Origin: Fen-1258 sp964441505
GTDB taxonomy: Bacteria; Bacteroidota; Ignavibacteria; Ignavibacteriales; Melioribacteraceae
Direction of reading: 5' to 3'
Assembly (NCBI GenBank): GCA_964441505.1
Contig: CAYTUV010000003.1
Span: 1 to 64,000 of the forward strand
DNA length: 64,000 nt
Part shown: one piece after another, positions 53,412 through 62,783 of the stretch
Layout: each line of letters opens with the position of its first letter
Position numbering within the stretch: position 1 is the stretch's first letter
Notes under the pieces: generated by a model
The model's database searches: none
The model's input: the letters and a program-made list of their open reading frames with translations, nothing else
Told to the model about the DNA's origin: nothing
Translations under genes and position numbers: made by a program

Positions 53412-55322
53412 GTGAAACAGCGAACCCTGCCGAATTTATTTGAAGAGAGTGTAAAACGTTTTGCCAAGAATGTTCTAATGTGGGAGAATAACGGACAAGG
53501 ATATGTAGGGACTACTTATATTCAAATACAAAGCCTGGTGCACAAATTTGCGGCCGGATTAATAAACTATGGAATCAAGAAGGGTGACCGCATTGCTCTT
53601 ATCTCCGAAGGGAGAAACCATTGGGTAGTGAGCGAACTCGGAGTATTATTCACCGGGGCAATTAACGTTCCTATCTCAACAAAGGTTGAAGAGTTGAGCG
53701 ATCTTAAGTTCAGATTAGCTCACTCCGGCTGCAGAATGGTCATTGTGTCTCAGAACCATGTATCCAAAATCAGAAAGATTAAGAATGATCTTCCGGACTT
53801 AGAAAAAATAGTTTTGCTTGATGAATCGGAAAAATTTGATGAGGATGAAATTTATATTGATGACTTATTGGAGATGGGAGAGAAATTTCTCTTAACTTCA
53901 AAAAAAGAATTTGAAAATAGGTGGAATGCCATTACTGAAAATGATTATGCGAATATATGTTACACTTCAGGGACGACAGCGGATCCTAAGGGAATTATTT
54001 TGACTCATAGGAATTATACCGCTAATGTCGAGCAATCATCCAAACTTTTATTCGTCCCCGAGTGGTATGTCTCTCTGCTGATGTTGCCATGGGATCATGC
54101 GTTTGCCCATACAGCCGGAATTTATACGCTAATGAAAAACGGTGCCAGCATGGCATCAGTTCAACAAGGTAGAACTCCTCTCGAAACATTGAAAAATGTC
54201 CCGAAAAATATCAAGGAGATAAAGCCAACGTTTTTATTAAGTGTTCCTGCACTTGCAAAAAATTTCAGAAAAAATATCGAAAAAGGGATTGCAGATAAGG
54301 GAAAAGCAGTTGAGAATCTTTTTAACAAGGCACTCAAAGTTGCTTATTCATATAATGGAAACGGATGGACAAAAGGAAAAGGGAGTAAGATTTTTCTTAA
54401 ACCTTTGTATATGGTGTATGACAAAATTCTCTTTAGCAAAATTCGAGAAAATTTCGGTGGCCGTTTAGAATTTTTTATTGGCGGAGGTGCACTGCTTGAT
54501 GTTGAGTTGCAGCATTACTTTTATGCAATTGGGATTCCTATGCTTCAGGGATATGGTCTGACCGAAGCCGCACCGGTAATTTCCGCGAATGTTCCGAAGA
54601 AACATAAACTTGGTTCTTCCGGCGCTATAGTTACGGACATTCTATTAAAAATTTGCGACACCGATGGCAAAGAACTTGCGGTTGGTGAAAAAGGTGAGAT
54701 CGTTGTCAAAGGTGAGAATGTAATGGTTGGTTATTGGAAGAATGAACAGGCTACAAAAGAAACAATTAAGGATGGATGGCTTTTCACCGGAGATTTGGGC
54801 TACATGGATAATGATGGATTTCTCTATGTGCTAGGACGGTTTAAAAGTTTACTGATTAGCAGCGATGGGGAGAAATATAGTCCTGAAGGAATTGAAGAAG
54901 CTTTAACGGAAAATTCTTCTTTCATTGATCAGGTGATGTTGTACAATAACCAGTCGCCCTATACTATCGCATTGATTGTGCCTAACAGAGAGATGGTTTC
55001 GAAATGGTTGCTGGAAAATAAATTATCTCACAACACGGTTGAAGGTCAAAAAGCTGTTTTGAAAATGTTTGAAAGTGAAATTGCGAAATTCAAGACCGGA
55101 GGAGTTTACGAAAATCAATTCCCTGAACGATGGATTCCATCGGCAGTTGCAATTCTTGGAGAGGCATTTACCGAGCAGAATAAATTAATGAACAGTACAT
55201 TAAAAATTGTTCGAGGAAAGATCACTGAGTTTTATCAGAACAGGATTGATTACCTCTACACACAGGAAGGTAAGGATATTTGCAATCATCAGAATATGAC
55301 TATTATCAGCCGAATCCAGTGA
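53412..55322 (+). CDS. Long-chain acyl-CoA synthetase (AMP-forming)
   Basis: Activates a fatty acid to acyl-CoA through an acyl-adenylate. 636 residues, GTG start after a GGAG site. The P-loop-like motif is YTSGTTADPKGIILTHRNY, the A5-type motif GYGLTEAAPVIS, and the A7/A8 region FTGDLGYMDNDGFLYVLGRF. The overall plan is that of the FadD15-like branch, with a long insertion rich in Lys at about 280-340. An intact C-terminal domain follows (SSDGEKYSPEGIEEALTENS). Substrate length cannot be predicted. The lone receiver protein follows after 95 bases. Confidence 0.92.
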   Translation: MKQRTLPNLFEESVKRFAKNVLMWENNGQGYVGTTYIQIQSLVHKFAAGLINYGIKKGDRIALISEGRNHWVVSELGVLFTGAINVPISTKVEELSDLKFRLAHSGCRMVIVSQNHVSKIRKIKNDLPDLEKIVLLDESEKFDEDEIYIDDLLEMGEKFLLTSKKEFENRWNAITENDYANICYTSGTTADPKGIILTHRNYTANVEQSSKLLFVPEWYVSLLMLPWDHAFAHTAGIYTLMKNGASMASVQQGRTPLETLKNVPKNIKEIKPTFLLSVPALAKNFRKNIEKGIADKGKAVENLFNKALKVAYSYNGNGWTKGKGSKIFLKPLYMVYDKILFSKIRENFGGRLEFFIGGGALLDVELQHYFYAIGIPMLQGYGLTEAAPVISANVPKKHKLGSSGAIVTDILLKICDTDGKELAVGEKGEIVVKGENVMVGYWKNEQATKETIKDGWLFTGDLGYMDNDGFLYVLGRFKSLLISSDGEKYSPEGIEEALTENSSFIDQVMLYNNQSPYTIALIVPNREMVSKWLLENKLSHNTVEGQKAVLKMFESEIAKFKTGGVYENQFPERWIPSAVAILGEAFTEQNKLMNSTLKIVRGKITEFYQNRIDYLYTQEGKDICNHQNMTIISRIQ

Positions 55323-55417
55323 TCTGAATTATTTGTTTTCCATTAAAGATAGCTTAATAATTGCCCAAGTTCTTCGATAATTAAGGGGATACGTTCACTA
55401 ATTCGCGCAAAGGCGTT

Positions 55418-55798
55418 ATGCGAAAAGTATTAATTATTGAAGACGATGAAAAAATAAGAGCGCTTTTAAAAAGACTCTTTATAAAAAAGTTCCGAGTGGA
55501 AGTTTGCGAAGCTGGAGATGGTCTTCAAGGTCTGGAAGTGTGTAGAACTGAAAAACCGGGAATGATTTTTCTAGATATCCTTATGCCGAATATGAATGGG
55601 ATAGAATTTCTTCGGGAGTTGAGAATAACGGATAAAAAAACTCCTGTGGTGGTTATGACAGGAATGAGAGATAAAGAATTAGTCTCACAAATGGTTTTGC
55701 TTGGAATAACAGATTATATCATAAAGTCAGAAATAGTTGTTCATTTGCAAAGCAGAATTGCAGAACTAATCTATTCTCACGAAGAAATATTTAATTAA
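55418..55798 (+). CDS. Stand-alone receiver-domain protein
   Basis: A 126-residue CheY-like receiver without an output domain. Acidic pocket in VLIIEDDEKIRALL, phospho-acceptor Asp53 in GMIFLDILMPNM, switch Thr in VVVMTGMRD and the usual Lys in YIIKSEIVV. The cognate kinase is not adjacent; the kinase at 48717-50144 has its own regulator. It may work in a phosphorelay or bind a partner protein. Probably co-transcribed with, or just downstream of, the acyl-CoA synthetase gene. Confidence 0.9.
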   Translation: MRKVLIIEDDEKIRALLKRLFIKKFRVEVCEAGDGLQGLEVCRTEKPGMIFLDILMPNMNGIEFLRELRITDKKTPVVVMTGMRDKELVSQMVLLGITDYIIKSEIVVHLQSRIAELIYSHEEIFN

Positions 55799-55800
55799 AA

Positions 55801-56790
55801 TCAGTTTCTGAATGGATCATATCGATCTTCTGCAAAATTAGGGCGGTAGTAATCAGAACTGTTCATCTCCTGAATCCAGCCGTTGTGCAATCCATACTTC
55901 TCCATCAGGTTCAGCACTTTCTCATATTCAGATTGACGGATTGGCCTATCAACCAGAATATCAGTATGAGCTTTATGAGTCGGGTAATACTGCGACATCA
56001 ACGAGATATGTACATCAGGACTTAATTCTTCAGCGATAAATCTAAAAATATTTTCCGATTCAGCTAATCCATTCGGCAAAACCAGATGCCGTATTATTAA
56101 TCCTCTGACGACAACTTCACCATCATAAACCAGTTCATCTCCTACCTGACGGTACATCTCTTTAATTGCCTCTTTTGTCTGATCAAAGTATTTTTTTACA
56201 TGAGAATACCTCTCCGCAGATTGATTATCTCCGTATTTGAAATCAGGTAGATAGATATCTATCACACCATCATAAAGTTTCAGCATTTCAACAGAATCGT
56301 ATCCGTTTGTGTTGTAGATGATGGGTAACCACAATCCTTTTTCGGCTGCAAGAGAAATTGATTTTAAAATCTGTGCAGAAAAATGAGTTGGTGAAACAAG
56401 ACCAATGTTATGACATTTTTTATTCTGAAGCTCAATCATAATATCTGCGAGCTTCCCGTGTGATACTTCATTAATCTTCTCGGCTTTCCAGTTCTGGCTG
56501 ATCTCAAAGTTCTGGCAGAAGATACACCGCAGATTACAGTTGCCGAAAAAAATATTTCCCGCACCCCGTGTTCCGGAAAGTACAGGCTCTTCACCAAAAT
56601 GTACAGTATAAGAAGATACAATCGGCAATGAACCGCTTTGGCAAAATCCCCGTTCTCCCTGCAAACGGTCAATCTCACAACCTCTTGGACACACATGGCA
56701 GGATGATAACATTTCACCAGCTTCATCGGAACGCTTTTTGAGTTCACCTGAATTGTGCAGTTTTATGTACGCTGGAATGAACGTCTTCAA
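55801..56790 (-). CDS. Radical SAM protein of the PflA-like/AmmeMemoRadiSam group
   Basis: A 329-residue cytosolic radical SAM enzyme. The cluster-binding motif is NCNLRCIFCQNFEIS (CxxxCxxC), preceded by a Cys-rich N-terminus, MLSSCHVCPRGCEIDRLQGE followed by RGFCQSG, that may hold a second iron-sulfur cluster. Later family stretches are DIYLPDFKYGDNQSAERYSH and GLIIRHLVLPN. Proteins of this group are often called pyruvate formate-lyase activator homologues, but no glycyl-radical enzyme gene is present here and the real substrate is unknown. It converges with the receiver gene. Confidence 0.88.
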   Translation of the reverse strand: MKTFIPAYIKLHNSGELKKRSDEAGEMLSSCHVCPRGCEIDRLQGERGFCQSGSLPIVSSYTVHFGEEPVLSGTRGAGNIFFGNCNLRCIFCQNFEISQNWKAEKINEVSHGKLADIMIELQNKKCHNIGLVSPTHFSAQILKSISLAAEKGLWLPIIYNTNGYDSVEMLKLYDGVIDIYLPDFKYGDNQSAERYSHVKKYFDQTKEAIKEMYRQVGDELVYDGEVVVRGLIIRHLVLPNGLAESENIFRFIAEELSPDVHISLMSQYYPTHKAHTDILVDRPIRQSEYEKVLNLMEKYGLHNGWIQEMNSSDYYRPNFAEDRYDPFRN

Positions 56791-56911
56791 TTTATTATTC
56801 CGGTTAAGGATTGCAATTGCAAATGTAAAAATTATTCCTGAATTGATAACATGCTTGTTGAGTAATCGTAATTAATTTTGTAAAATCACTCAAGAGAAAG
56901 ATGAGCAAAAC

Positions 56912-58120
56912 ATGTCTGAGAAAATGTTAACTGTTCTTTGCCTTTCAAGTTATGAGAAAGGATTTGAATTCGTGCGTGAATGCAAACGGCAGGATTGCCG
57001 TGTCCTTCTACTGACTTCACAGAGTTTGGAAGACTCACCATGGCCAAAGGAAAGTCTTGATGAAATGTTTTATATGCCAGACGTGAATAAAGAATGGAAC
57101 ATTGAGCATATGATAAACGCTGTAAGTTTTTTGGCACGTTCTGAACAGATTGACAGAATAGTAGCGCTTGATGACTTTGATGTTGAAAAAGCTGCACGGC
57201 TGCGTGAACATTTACGAGTACCGGGTATGGGCGATACAACAGCTAGATATTTCAGAGATAAACTCGCTATGAGAATGCGGGCTTTGGAGGTAGGAATTAA
57301 TGTGCCAAACTTTGTACACGTCTTGAACTATGACCGTATCAAGGAGTATCTGAAGCGGAATGAAGCACCGTTAATTCTAAAACCGAGAATGCAGGCGGGC
57401 GCAGTTGGATTAAAAAAAATAAATTACTCGCACGAATTATGGCCACTGCTGGATGAGCTGGGAGATAAGCAGTCATATTACCTGCTTGAAAAATTTATAC
57501 AAGGGAAAATATTTCATGTCGACAGCATAGTGTTCAATAAAGAAATTGTATTCGCAATAGCACATGAATATGGACTCCCTCCAATGGAAGTTGCTCACGA
57601 AGGAAGAGTATTTACAAGTTGTACAATGATTCGCGGATCGAAGGATCAAAGTGCATTGATGAAAATGAATAATAAGCTTCTGAAGGCACTCGGCTTGGTG
57701 AAGGGTATATCACATTCTGAATTCATTAAGGGAGAGGACGGAAAACTTTATTTTCTTGAAACATCCGCACGGGTTGGCGGTGCAAATATTGCCGAATTAA
57801 TTGAAGCTTCTACCGGAATCAATTTCTGGAGCGAATGGGCAAAAATAGAAACTCTCTCTGAGGGAAAAGAATACAACCTCCCAAAACATGTTGAAAATTA
57901 TGCCGGGATTATTTTGTCTCTTGCAAAACAGGAATGGCCCGACCTATCAGCTTTTGATGATAAAGAAGTTTACTGGAAGATGAATAAGAGATTCCACGCC
58001 GGGTTGATATTCCGTTCATCAAACTACGAACGGATAGAAGAACTGATGAAAGAATATACAAACAGATTTTACCGTGAATTCTTTACATCTCAACCACTTT
58101 CCGATAAGCCTACCGATTAA
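56912..58120 (+). CDS. ATP-grasp domain protein
   Basis: A 402-residue ATP-dependent ligase-like enzyme. The N-terminal part (LTVLCLSSYEKGFEFVRECK) resembles the preATP-grasp domain. The grasp region includes PLILKPRMQAGAVGLKKI (ATP-binding lysine), YYLLEKFIQGKIFHVDSIVF and SEFIKGEDGKLYFLETSARV with metal-binding Glu and Arg residues. Similar proteins form peptide-like or carboxylate-amine bonds. No neighbouring biosynthetic genes define the product. It is divergent from the radical SAM gene, with about 120 bases between the starts. Confidence 0.85.
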   Translation: MSEKMLTVLCLSSYEKGFEFVRECKRQDCRVLLLTSQSLEDSPWPKESLDEMFYMPDVNKEWNIEHMINAVSFLARSEQIDRIVALDDFDVEKAARLREHLRVPGMGDTTARYFRDKLAMRMRALEVGINVPNFVHVLNYDRIKEYLKRNEAPLILKPRMQAGAVGLKKINYSHELWPLLDELGDKQSYYLLEKFIQGKIFHVDSIVFNKEIVFAIAHEYGLPPMEVAHEGRVFTSCTMIRGSKDQSALMKMNNKLLKALGLVKGISHSEFIKGEDGKLYFLETSARVGGANIAELIEASTGINFWSEWAKIETLSEGKEYNLPKHVENYAGIILSLAKQEWPDLSAFDDKEVYWKMNKRFHAGLIFRSSNYERIEELMKEYTNRFYREFFTSQPLSDKPTD

Positions 58121-58237
58121 AAATATTTTTTAAACTTCCACCTTAACTAGCAAATAATCACTTCGATAATATAGTGGGCAAATAAATGCCTGATAGCAAT
58201 AGAATAACCATAAACCACTAACTGATAAGGGAAAATA

Positions 58238-58645
58238 ATGGCACTTCTAAATTGGAGTGATAATTACTCCGTTCGAGTCCGGGAAATTGACACTCAACAC
58301 AAAAAATTGATTGATTTAATTAACACTTTACATGATGGAATGAAAAGCGGAAAGGGGAAAGAAGTATTAGGAGGAATATTAAATGAATTAGTGGCTTACA
58401 CTGTTTATCATTTTGGATTCGAAGAGAAACTATTTGATAAATACGGATACCCTGAAACCATTATTCACAAGAGGCAGCATGCTGATCTGATTGCACAAGT
58501 AAAGAAATTTGTTGATAGTTATAATAGCGGCGATGGTGTTCTCACTATTGAGTTGATGAACTTCCTCAGAGATTGGCTTACTCAACATATTGCAGGTTCT
58601 GATAAAAAATATTCTGATTTTTTTAATGGTAAAGGTGTCTCGTAA
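58238..58645 (+). CDS. Bacteriohemerythrin (copy 1)
   Basis: An O2-binding di-iron protein of 135 residues. Iron ligands are in place: His in DTQHKKLIDLINTLH, HxxxE in YHFGFEEKLFDKYGYP, HxxxH-like in IIHKRQHADL and the late His and Asp in WLTQHIAGSDKKYSDF. A ribosome site (AAGGG) precedes the start. It probably stores or delivers oxygen, or senses it, in a microaerobic or facultative cell. A paralogue follows 38 bases downstream; the two are likely co-transcribed. Confidence 0.95.
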   Translation: MALLNWSDNYSVRVREIDTQHKKLIDLINTLHDGMKSGKGKEVLGGILNELVAYTVYHFGFEEKLFDKYGYPETIIHKRQHADLIAQVKKFVDSYNSGDGVLTIELMNFLRDWLTQHIAGSDKKYSDFFNGKGVS

Positions 58646-58683
58646 CAAAAAATCGAAATAAGTTTCTTAAGGAATAAATAAAT

Positions 58684-59091
58684 ATGTCATTTATTAGTTG
58701 GGAAGAAAAATATTCTGTGAATAATTGTGAAATAGATTCACAGCACAAAACAATCATTAGACTGATAAATGAAGTCATGAAGAATGCTATTGAAAACAAG
58801 CAGGCAGGATGTATTGAAAGAGTTCTATATGAATTAGTAAAATACACAGCTTACCATTTCTCGTACGAAGAAAAGATGATGGTTAAGTGTGGTTATCCGG
58901 GGACTAAGCTGCACATTAGTCAGCATAATCATCTGATCGAAGAATTGAAAAAATTTATGATCAGAAACAGCACTCAGGCCGATTTACCGGCTAAAGATTT
59001 GATGAACTTTCTAAGTGATTGGCTTAAATCGCATATAATGGGGGTAGACAAAAATTACTCAATTTTGTTGGGTGATGTTAGAATCAATTAA
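58684..59091 (+). CDS. Bacteriohemerythrin (copy 2)
   Basis: A 135-residue paralogue of the upstream gene with all di-iron ligands: DSQHKTIIRLINEV, YHFSYEEKMMVKCGYP, LHISQHNHLIEEL and WLKSHIMGVDKNYSI. Sequence divergence from copy 1 is large (roughly half the residues), so the duplication is not recent. An extra Cys at YEEKMMVKCGYP lies close to the metal site. The two copies probably differ in oxygen affinity or partner. Confidence 0.93.
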   Translation: MSFISWEEKYSVNNCEIDSQHKTIIRLINEVMKNAIENKQAGCIERVLYELVKYTAYHFSYEEKMMVKCGYPGTKLHISQHNHLIEELKKFMIRNSTQADLPAKDLMNFLSDWLKSHIMGVDKNYSILLGDVRIN

Positions 59092-59135
59092 TCTACGTAA
59101 CCATCAATTATGGGGGTGAAAACAGGAGAGGGATT

Positions 59136-59438
59136 ATTAGCGCTATAAATTGTTGGGAGTACAAAAAATGCGGAAGAGAACCTGGAGGTGACAAGGTTGA
59201 TGAACTCGGGATTTGTCCCGCCGCTACTGAAAAAAGAGCAGATAAGCTTAATGGCGGAGTTAACGGCGGAAGAACTTGCTGGGGAGTAAAAAACACACTA
59301 TGTGGAAATGAAGTCCGGAAAGTTTTTGCTCTTCATTTAGCTAAGTGTCTGAAGTGTGACTTTTACCAATTAGTCAGCGATGAGGAACATGACTGGACCT
59401 ACTCTGATACGAAAGCTATTTTAAGAAAACTCGGTTAG
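59136..59438 (+). CDS. Small two-CW domain protein with an apparent ATT start
   Basis: An open frame of 100 codons that lacks ATG, GTG or TTG at its start. It encodes the two-CW pattern: NCWEYKKCGREPGG near the N-terminus and GGRTCWGVKNTLCG in the middle, plus HLAKCLKCDFYQLV. The in-frame ATT at 59136 lies seven bases after AGGAG (59124-59128) and gives MSAINCWEYKKCG, the length expected for the family N-terminus. I therefore propose an AUU start; a lost start codon in a decaying gene is the alternative. Function of the family is unknown; the Cys pairs suggest metal binding or redox sensing. Follows the hemerythrins on the same strand. Confidence 0.72.
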   Translation: MSAINCWEYKKCGREPGGDKVDELGICPAATEKRADKLNGGVNGGRTCWGVKNTLCGNEVRKVFALHLAKCLKCDFYQLVSDEEHDWTYSDTKAILRKLG

Positions 59439-59444
59439 ATTATT

Positions 59445-60734
59445 TTATAATATTTTCTTAATTGCATCATAGCTTATCTTAATTGTCTTATCCAGATCTT
59501 CCTTAGTATGAGCCAGCGAGACAAAAAGAGCTTCATACTGAGCTGGCGGCAAGTAAATTCCATTGTTCAGCATTTCATGAAAATACTTGCCATAGAGTGA
59601 TGCTTCTGATTTAACTGCTGTATTGTAATTTGTTACTGGATATTCTGTAAAGAAAAGAGTCATCATAGAGCCTACACGATTAATCTGATAATCTTTTCCA
59701 GCCGATTTAATTCCGTCTTTGATTCCATCCGCAAGATATAATGATTTCTCCTCCAGAGATTTATAAACTTCCGGATGTTCTTTGATGTACATAAGCGCAG
59801 CGTATCCCGCATTCATTGCTAAAGGATTTCCGCTCAACGTTCCCGCCTGATAAACAGGTCCGCTTGGTGAAACCATCTCCATAATTTCTTTCTTACCGCC
59901 ATATGCACCAACAGGTAAACCACCGCCAATAATTTTTCCGAAAGTAGAAAGATCAGGTTTAACACCGAGAATTTCCTGAGCACCGCCTTTTGCTATCCGG
60001 AAACCGGTCATCACTTCATCGAATATCAAAACTATCTTTTCTTCATCGCAAATTGCGCGAAGCTCCTTAATGAAGGAATCTGTCGCCTTGACTGTTCCCA
60101 TATTGCCCACAACAGCTTCAATTATTACAGCCGCAATTTCATTCTTATATTGCCGCACTAATTTTTTGACTGACTCGATATCGTTAAAATCGGCAACGAG
60201 AGTATCGGCAGCGTTTCCCTTGGTTACTCCCGGACTTGTTGGTACACCAAAAGTTAAAGCACCTGAACCGGCTTTAATCAAAAAGAAATCTCCATGACCG
60301 TGATAGCACCCTTCAAATTTTATGATCTTGTCCTTGCCCGTGTAGCCACGCGCAACGCGGACAGCGCTCATTGTGGCTTCAGTTCCGCTGTTAACCATAC
60401 GGACCATTTCAATTGAAGGCACAATCTCGTTAATTAATTTTGCCATTTTAATTTCAATTTCCGTGGGCGCGCCAAAACTTGTCCCATCTTCGATTGCTTT
60501 TAGAAGAGCAGTTTTGATGAATTCTGGATTGTGCCCGAATAAATGAGGTCCCCAGCTTCCGATGTAATCAATATATTCGTTACCATCTACATCAATCATT
60601 TTTGAACCAATCCCTTTAGTCATAAATCTTGGCGTTCCACCCACAGATTTAAACGCACGGACAGGGGAATTGACTCCGCCAGGTATATATTTTTTTGCTT
60701 CCTCGAAAAGTCTTTCGCTATTTTGATTGTTCAT
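59445..60734 (-). CDS. hemL: Glutamate-1-semialdehyde 2,1-aminomutase
   Basis: PLP enzyme that makes 5-aminolevulinate from glutamate-1-semialdehyde in the C5 route to heme. 429 residues, normal length. The N-terminus YIPGGVNSPVRAFKSVGG is diagnostic, as are MVNSGTEATMSAVRVARGYT, FEGCYHGHGDFFLIKAGSGA, LIFDEVMTGFRIAKGGAQ and the PLP lysine in STFGKIIGGGLPVGAYGG. GGGTGAC precedes the start. With hemB at 62784-63767 it gives two early steps of heme synthesis, though an MFS gene and a thioesterase gene lie between them. Heme supply suits the cytochrome genes nearby. Confidence 0.97.
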   Translation of the reverse strand: MNNQNSERLFEEAKKYIPGGVNSPVRAFKSVGGTPRFMTKGIGSKMIDVDGNEYIDYIGSWGPHLFGHNPEFIKTALLKAIEDGTSFGAPTEIEIKMAKLINEIVPSIEMVRMVNSGTEATMSAVRVARGYTGKDKIIKFEGCYHGHGDFFLIKAGSGALTFGVPTSPGVTKGNAADTLVADFNDIESVKKLVRQYKNEIAAVIIEAVVGNMGTVKATDSFIKELRAICDEEKIVLIFDEVMTGFRIAKGGAQEILGVKPDLSTFGKIIGGGLPVGAYGGKKEIMEMVSPSGPVYQAGTLSGNPLAMNAGYAALMYIKEHPEVYKSLEEKSLYLADGIKDGIKSAGKDYQINRVGSMMTLFFTEYPVTNYNTAVKSEASLYGKYFHEMLNNGIYLPPAQYEALFVSLAHTKEDLDKTIKISYDAIKKIL

Positions 60735-60881
60735 TTGTCACCCAGCTTATTATGAATTGGATTGGATAAAAAAGTAGTGTGTAAATTAATTAATAAATCA
60801 TTTGATAAAAAATTTTTTTGAAAGAGACTTGGCTGCAATGCAATATTCATTTAATTTTTGACAACGCAAATGGAGATAATA

Positions 60882-61388
60882 ATGATACATCAAATCATCG
60901 GTAAACAGCATAACTCAAAATTATGTTTTGTGTGCGGACTAAAAAATAGATTTGGAATACATGCGCATTTCTATGTCACTAACGACCATGAATTGATTGC
61001 AATATTTACACCTTCCGAAGAACATCAAAGTTATCCGGGCAGGCTTCATGGCGGAGTTGCATCTGCAATTCTGGATGAAACCATCGGGCGCGCAATTTTG
61101 AACAAATATGAAACCGAGGTCTGGGGTGTAACTATCGATCTTAATGTGAAATTTAAAAAACCAATTCCTTTGAATGAAGAACTTAAAGTGGTCGGAAGGA
61201 TTACGAACGAAAATAGCAGAGTATTCGAAGGTACCGGAGAAATTATACTTAAAAATGGGGAGATCGCCGTCACCGCTCAGGGAAAATATCTAAAAGTGCC
61301 GATCGAAAAAATAACAGATTTTAATAAAGAAGAAAATGAATGGAGAATTGTAGAATTGGAGACTGATCCGAAAGAGATTGATTTATGA
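60882..61388 (+). CDS. PaaI-type hotdog-fold thioesterase
   Basis: A 168-residue hotdog protein predicted to hydrolyse an acyl-CoA. The start at 60882 follows GGAG by six bases; the frame is open eight codons further up. The signature LHGGVASAILDETIGRAILN carries the catalytic acidic residue after the HGG motif, and VTIDLNVKFKKPIPLNEEL is the usual second strand set. A Cys pair near the N-terminus (LCFVCGLKNRFGI) is common in this subgroup. Substrate unknown. Its 3' end overlaps the convergent MFS gene by six bases. Confidence 0.88.
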   Translation: MIHQIIGKQHNSKLCFVCGLKNRFGIHAHFYVTNDHELIAIFTPSEEHQSYPGRLHGGVASAILDETIGRAILNKYETEVWGVTIDLNVKFKKPIPLNEELKVVGRITNENSRVFEGTGEIILKNGEIAVTAQGKYLKVPIEKITDFNKEENEWRIVELETDPKEIDL

Positions 61389-62696
61389 ATCTGATAAATT
61401 ATTCTTTTTTAATCGTGGCGATATAATCCAGATAATTATCGAGAAGATTAAAAGAATAATTGCGTTGATTAATATGGCGGTCGGAGAACTGAAATGTTCG
61501 GCAAGCATTCCTATCCATAATGCACCTATCGGCATAAAACCAAAGAAGCTGAAACTATAAATGCCCATAACTCTTCCACGGAATTCTTCTGAAACTAAAG
61601 TTTGTGTTAATCCGTTCGAAAGATTGTTAACAGCAATAATACCCGCACCAATTCCTACCAGAGTCAGCAAGGAAATTATGAATGAACTGGTGAACGAAAA
61701 AAGAAACATGAAAATTGGAAGAGAACACAATCCCACAATAAGTACTTTTCTTCTTGCCAAGTATTTGCTGAATGAAGCTATTGCCAGAGAACAAAGAACG
61801 GCTCCAACTCCTCTTGATGCCTGAAGCAATCCGTTAGTGGTTGCATCTCCATGTAAAACTTTAACTGCCCATGCCGGAAATAATGTAGCTATACTTAATC
61901 CAAAAAATGTTGTGAAAGAAACAATTAGCATAATAAGGAGAATTTGTTTTTGAGTTTTGAGATATTTTAGTCCGTCCATTAATTCTTTGCCGGCAGATTT
62001 CTTAGTAACGCGTTTTAGTGAAGGAGCGAATTTCATCTGAATTAAATTGTATATAACAGCAAGAAACGAAATTCCATTGATCGTAAAACACCAGCCCGGT
62101 CCCAGTACGGCGTATGTAATTCCTGCAACAGCAGGGCCAATCGCCGCTGCCGAATGAAACATCATTGAATTCAATGCGATGGCATTTAATAAATCTTCTC
62201 TTGGAACCAACTCATTTACGAAAGCTTGACGTGCCGGCGCATCGAAGGCATTAGCTACTCCAAGCAGAAATGTTAATAAAATAATATGCCAGGGGAGAAC
62301 AACTTGTGCAAATGTAAGCATTGCAAGCACAAGGGCTAGTATCATCATAATAGTCTGCGTGATTATCAAAATATTCTTTCTCGAAAATCTATCCGCAATT
62401 ACACCGCCATAAACCATGAAGAGCCATGACGGCAATCCATTTGTAAATCCAACATAACCGAGAAAAGCGGGTGAGTTTGTTAATTCAAATATGAAAAATG
62501 CTTGTGCGGTCATCTGCATCCATGAACCGAAGAGGGAGATGATTTGTCCAATGAACCACAAACGGTAATTGCGGTGTTGGAGTCCAGCAAAGGTAGATTG
62601 CCAACTTACTTTTGGTTTTTCATGTGGAGAATATTTTACACCGTTGTTTAAAATATATTTTGAAATAAATTCCGGCTCTTTAGAAAGGATATTCAT
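61383..62696 (-). CDS. Major facilitator superfamily transporter
   Basis: A 437-residue inner-membrane transporter with about 12 transmembrane segments. The N-terminal pattern FAGLQHRNYRLWFIGQIISL and GSWMQMTAQAFFIFELTNSP is that of the EntS/DUF894-like exporters. The motif-A loop is GGVIADRFSRKNILIITQ. It lies upstream of, and in the same direction as, nothing that suggests a cargo; hemB is 87 bases upstream on the same strand. Such transporters export siderophores, drugs or metabolites. Confidence 0.88.
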   Translation of the reverse strand: MNILSKEPEFISKYILNNGVKYSPHEKPKVSWQSTFAGLQHRNYRLWFIGQIISLFGSWMQMTAQAFFIFELTNSPAFLGYVGFTNGLPSWLFMVYGGVIADRFSRKNILIITQTIMMILALVLAMLTFAQVVLPWHIILLTFLLGVANAFDAPARQAFVNELVPREDLLNAIALNSMMFHSAAAIGPAVAGITYAVLGPGWCFTINGISFLAVIYNLIQMKFAPSLKRVTKKSAGKELMDGLKYLKTQKQILLIMLIVSFTTFFGLSIATLFPAWAVKVLHGDATTNGLLQASRGVGAVLCSLAIASFSKYLARRKVLIVGLCSLPIFMFLFSFTSSFIISLLTLVGIGAGIIAVNNLSNGLTQTLVSEEFRGRVMGIYSFSFFGFMPIGALWIGMLAEHFSSPTAILINAIILLIFSIIIWIISPRLKKNNLSDS

Positions 62697-62699
62697 TAA

Positions 62700-62776
62700 A
62701 TTATCATGTTCATAATCTTGATCATGCTCTTGCTCGTATTTATTTCGATCACGATTAAGAACATGAGCAAGATCAC
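62700..62776. repeat. Low-complexity ATCATGCTC/TTGCTC tract between the MFS gene and hemB
   Basis: Built from ATCTTGATCATGCTCTTGC-like units and their inverse (GAACATGAGCAAGATCACG), so it can fold back on itself. The same type of tract is found inside cas1 at 42158-42190, where it is translated as EQDYEHEHDKE. Confidence 0.6.
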
Positions 62777-62783
62777 GAAAAAT

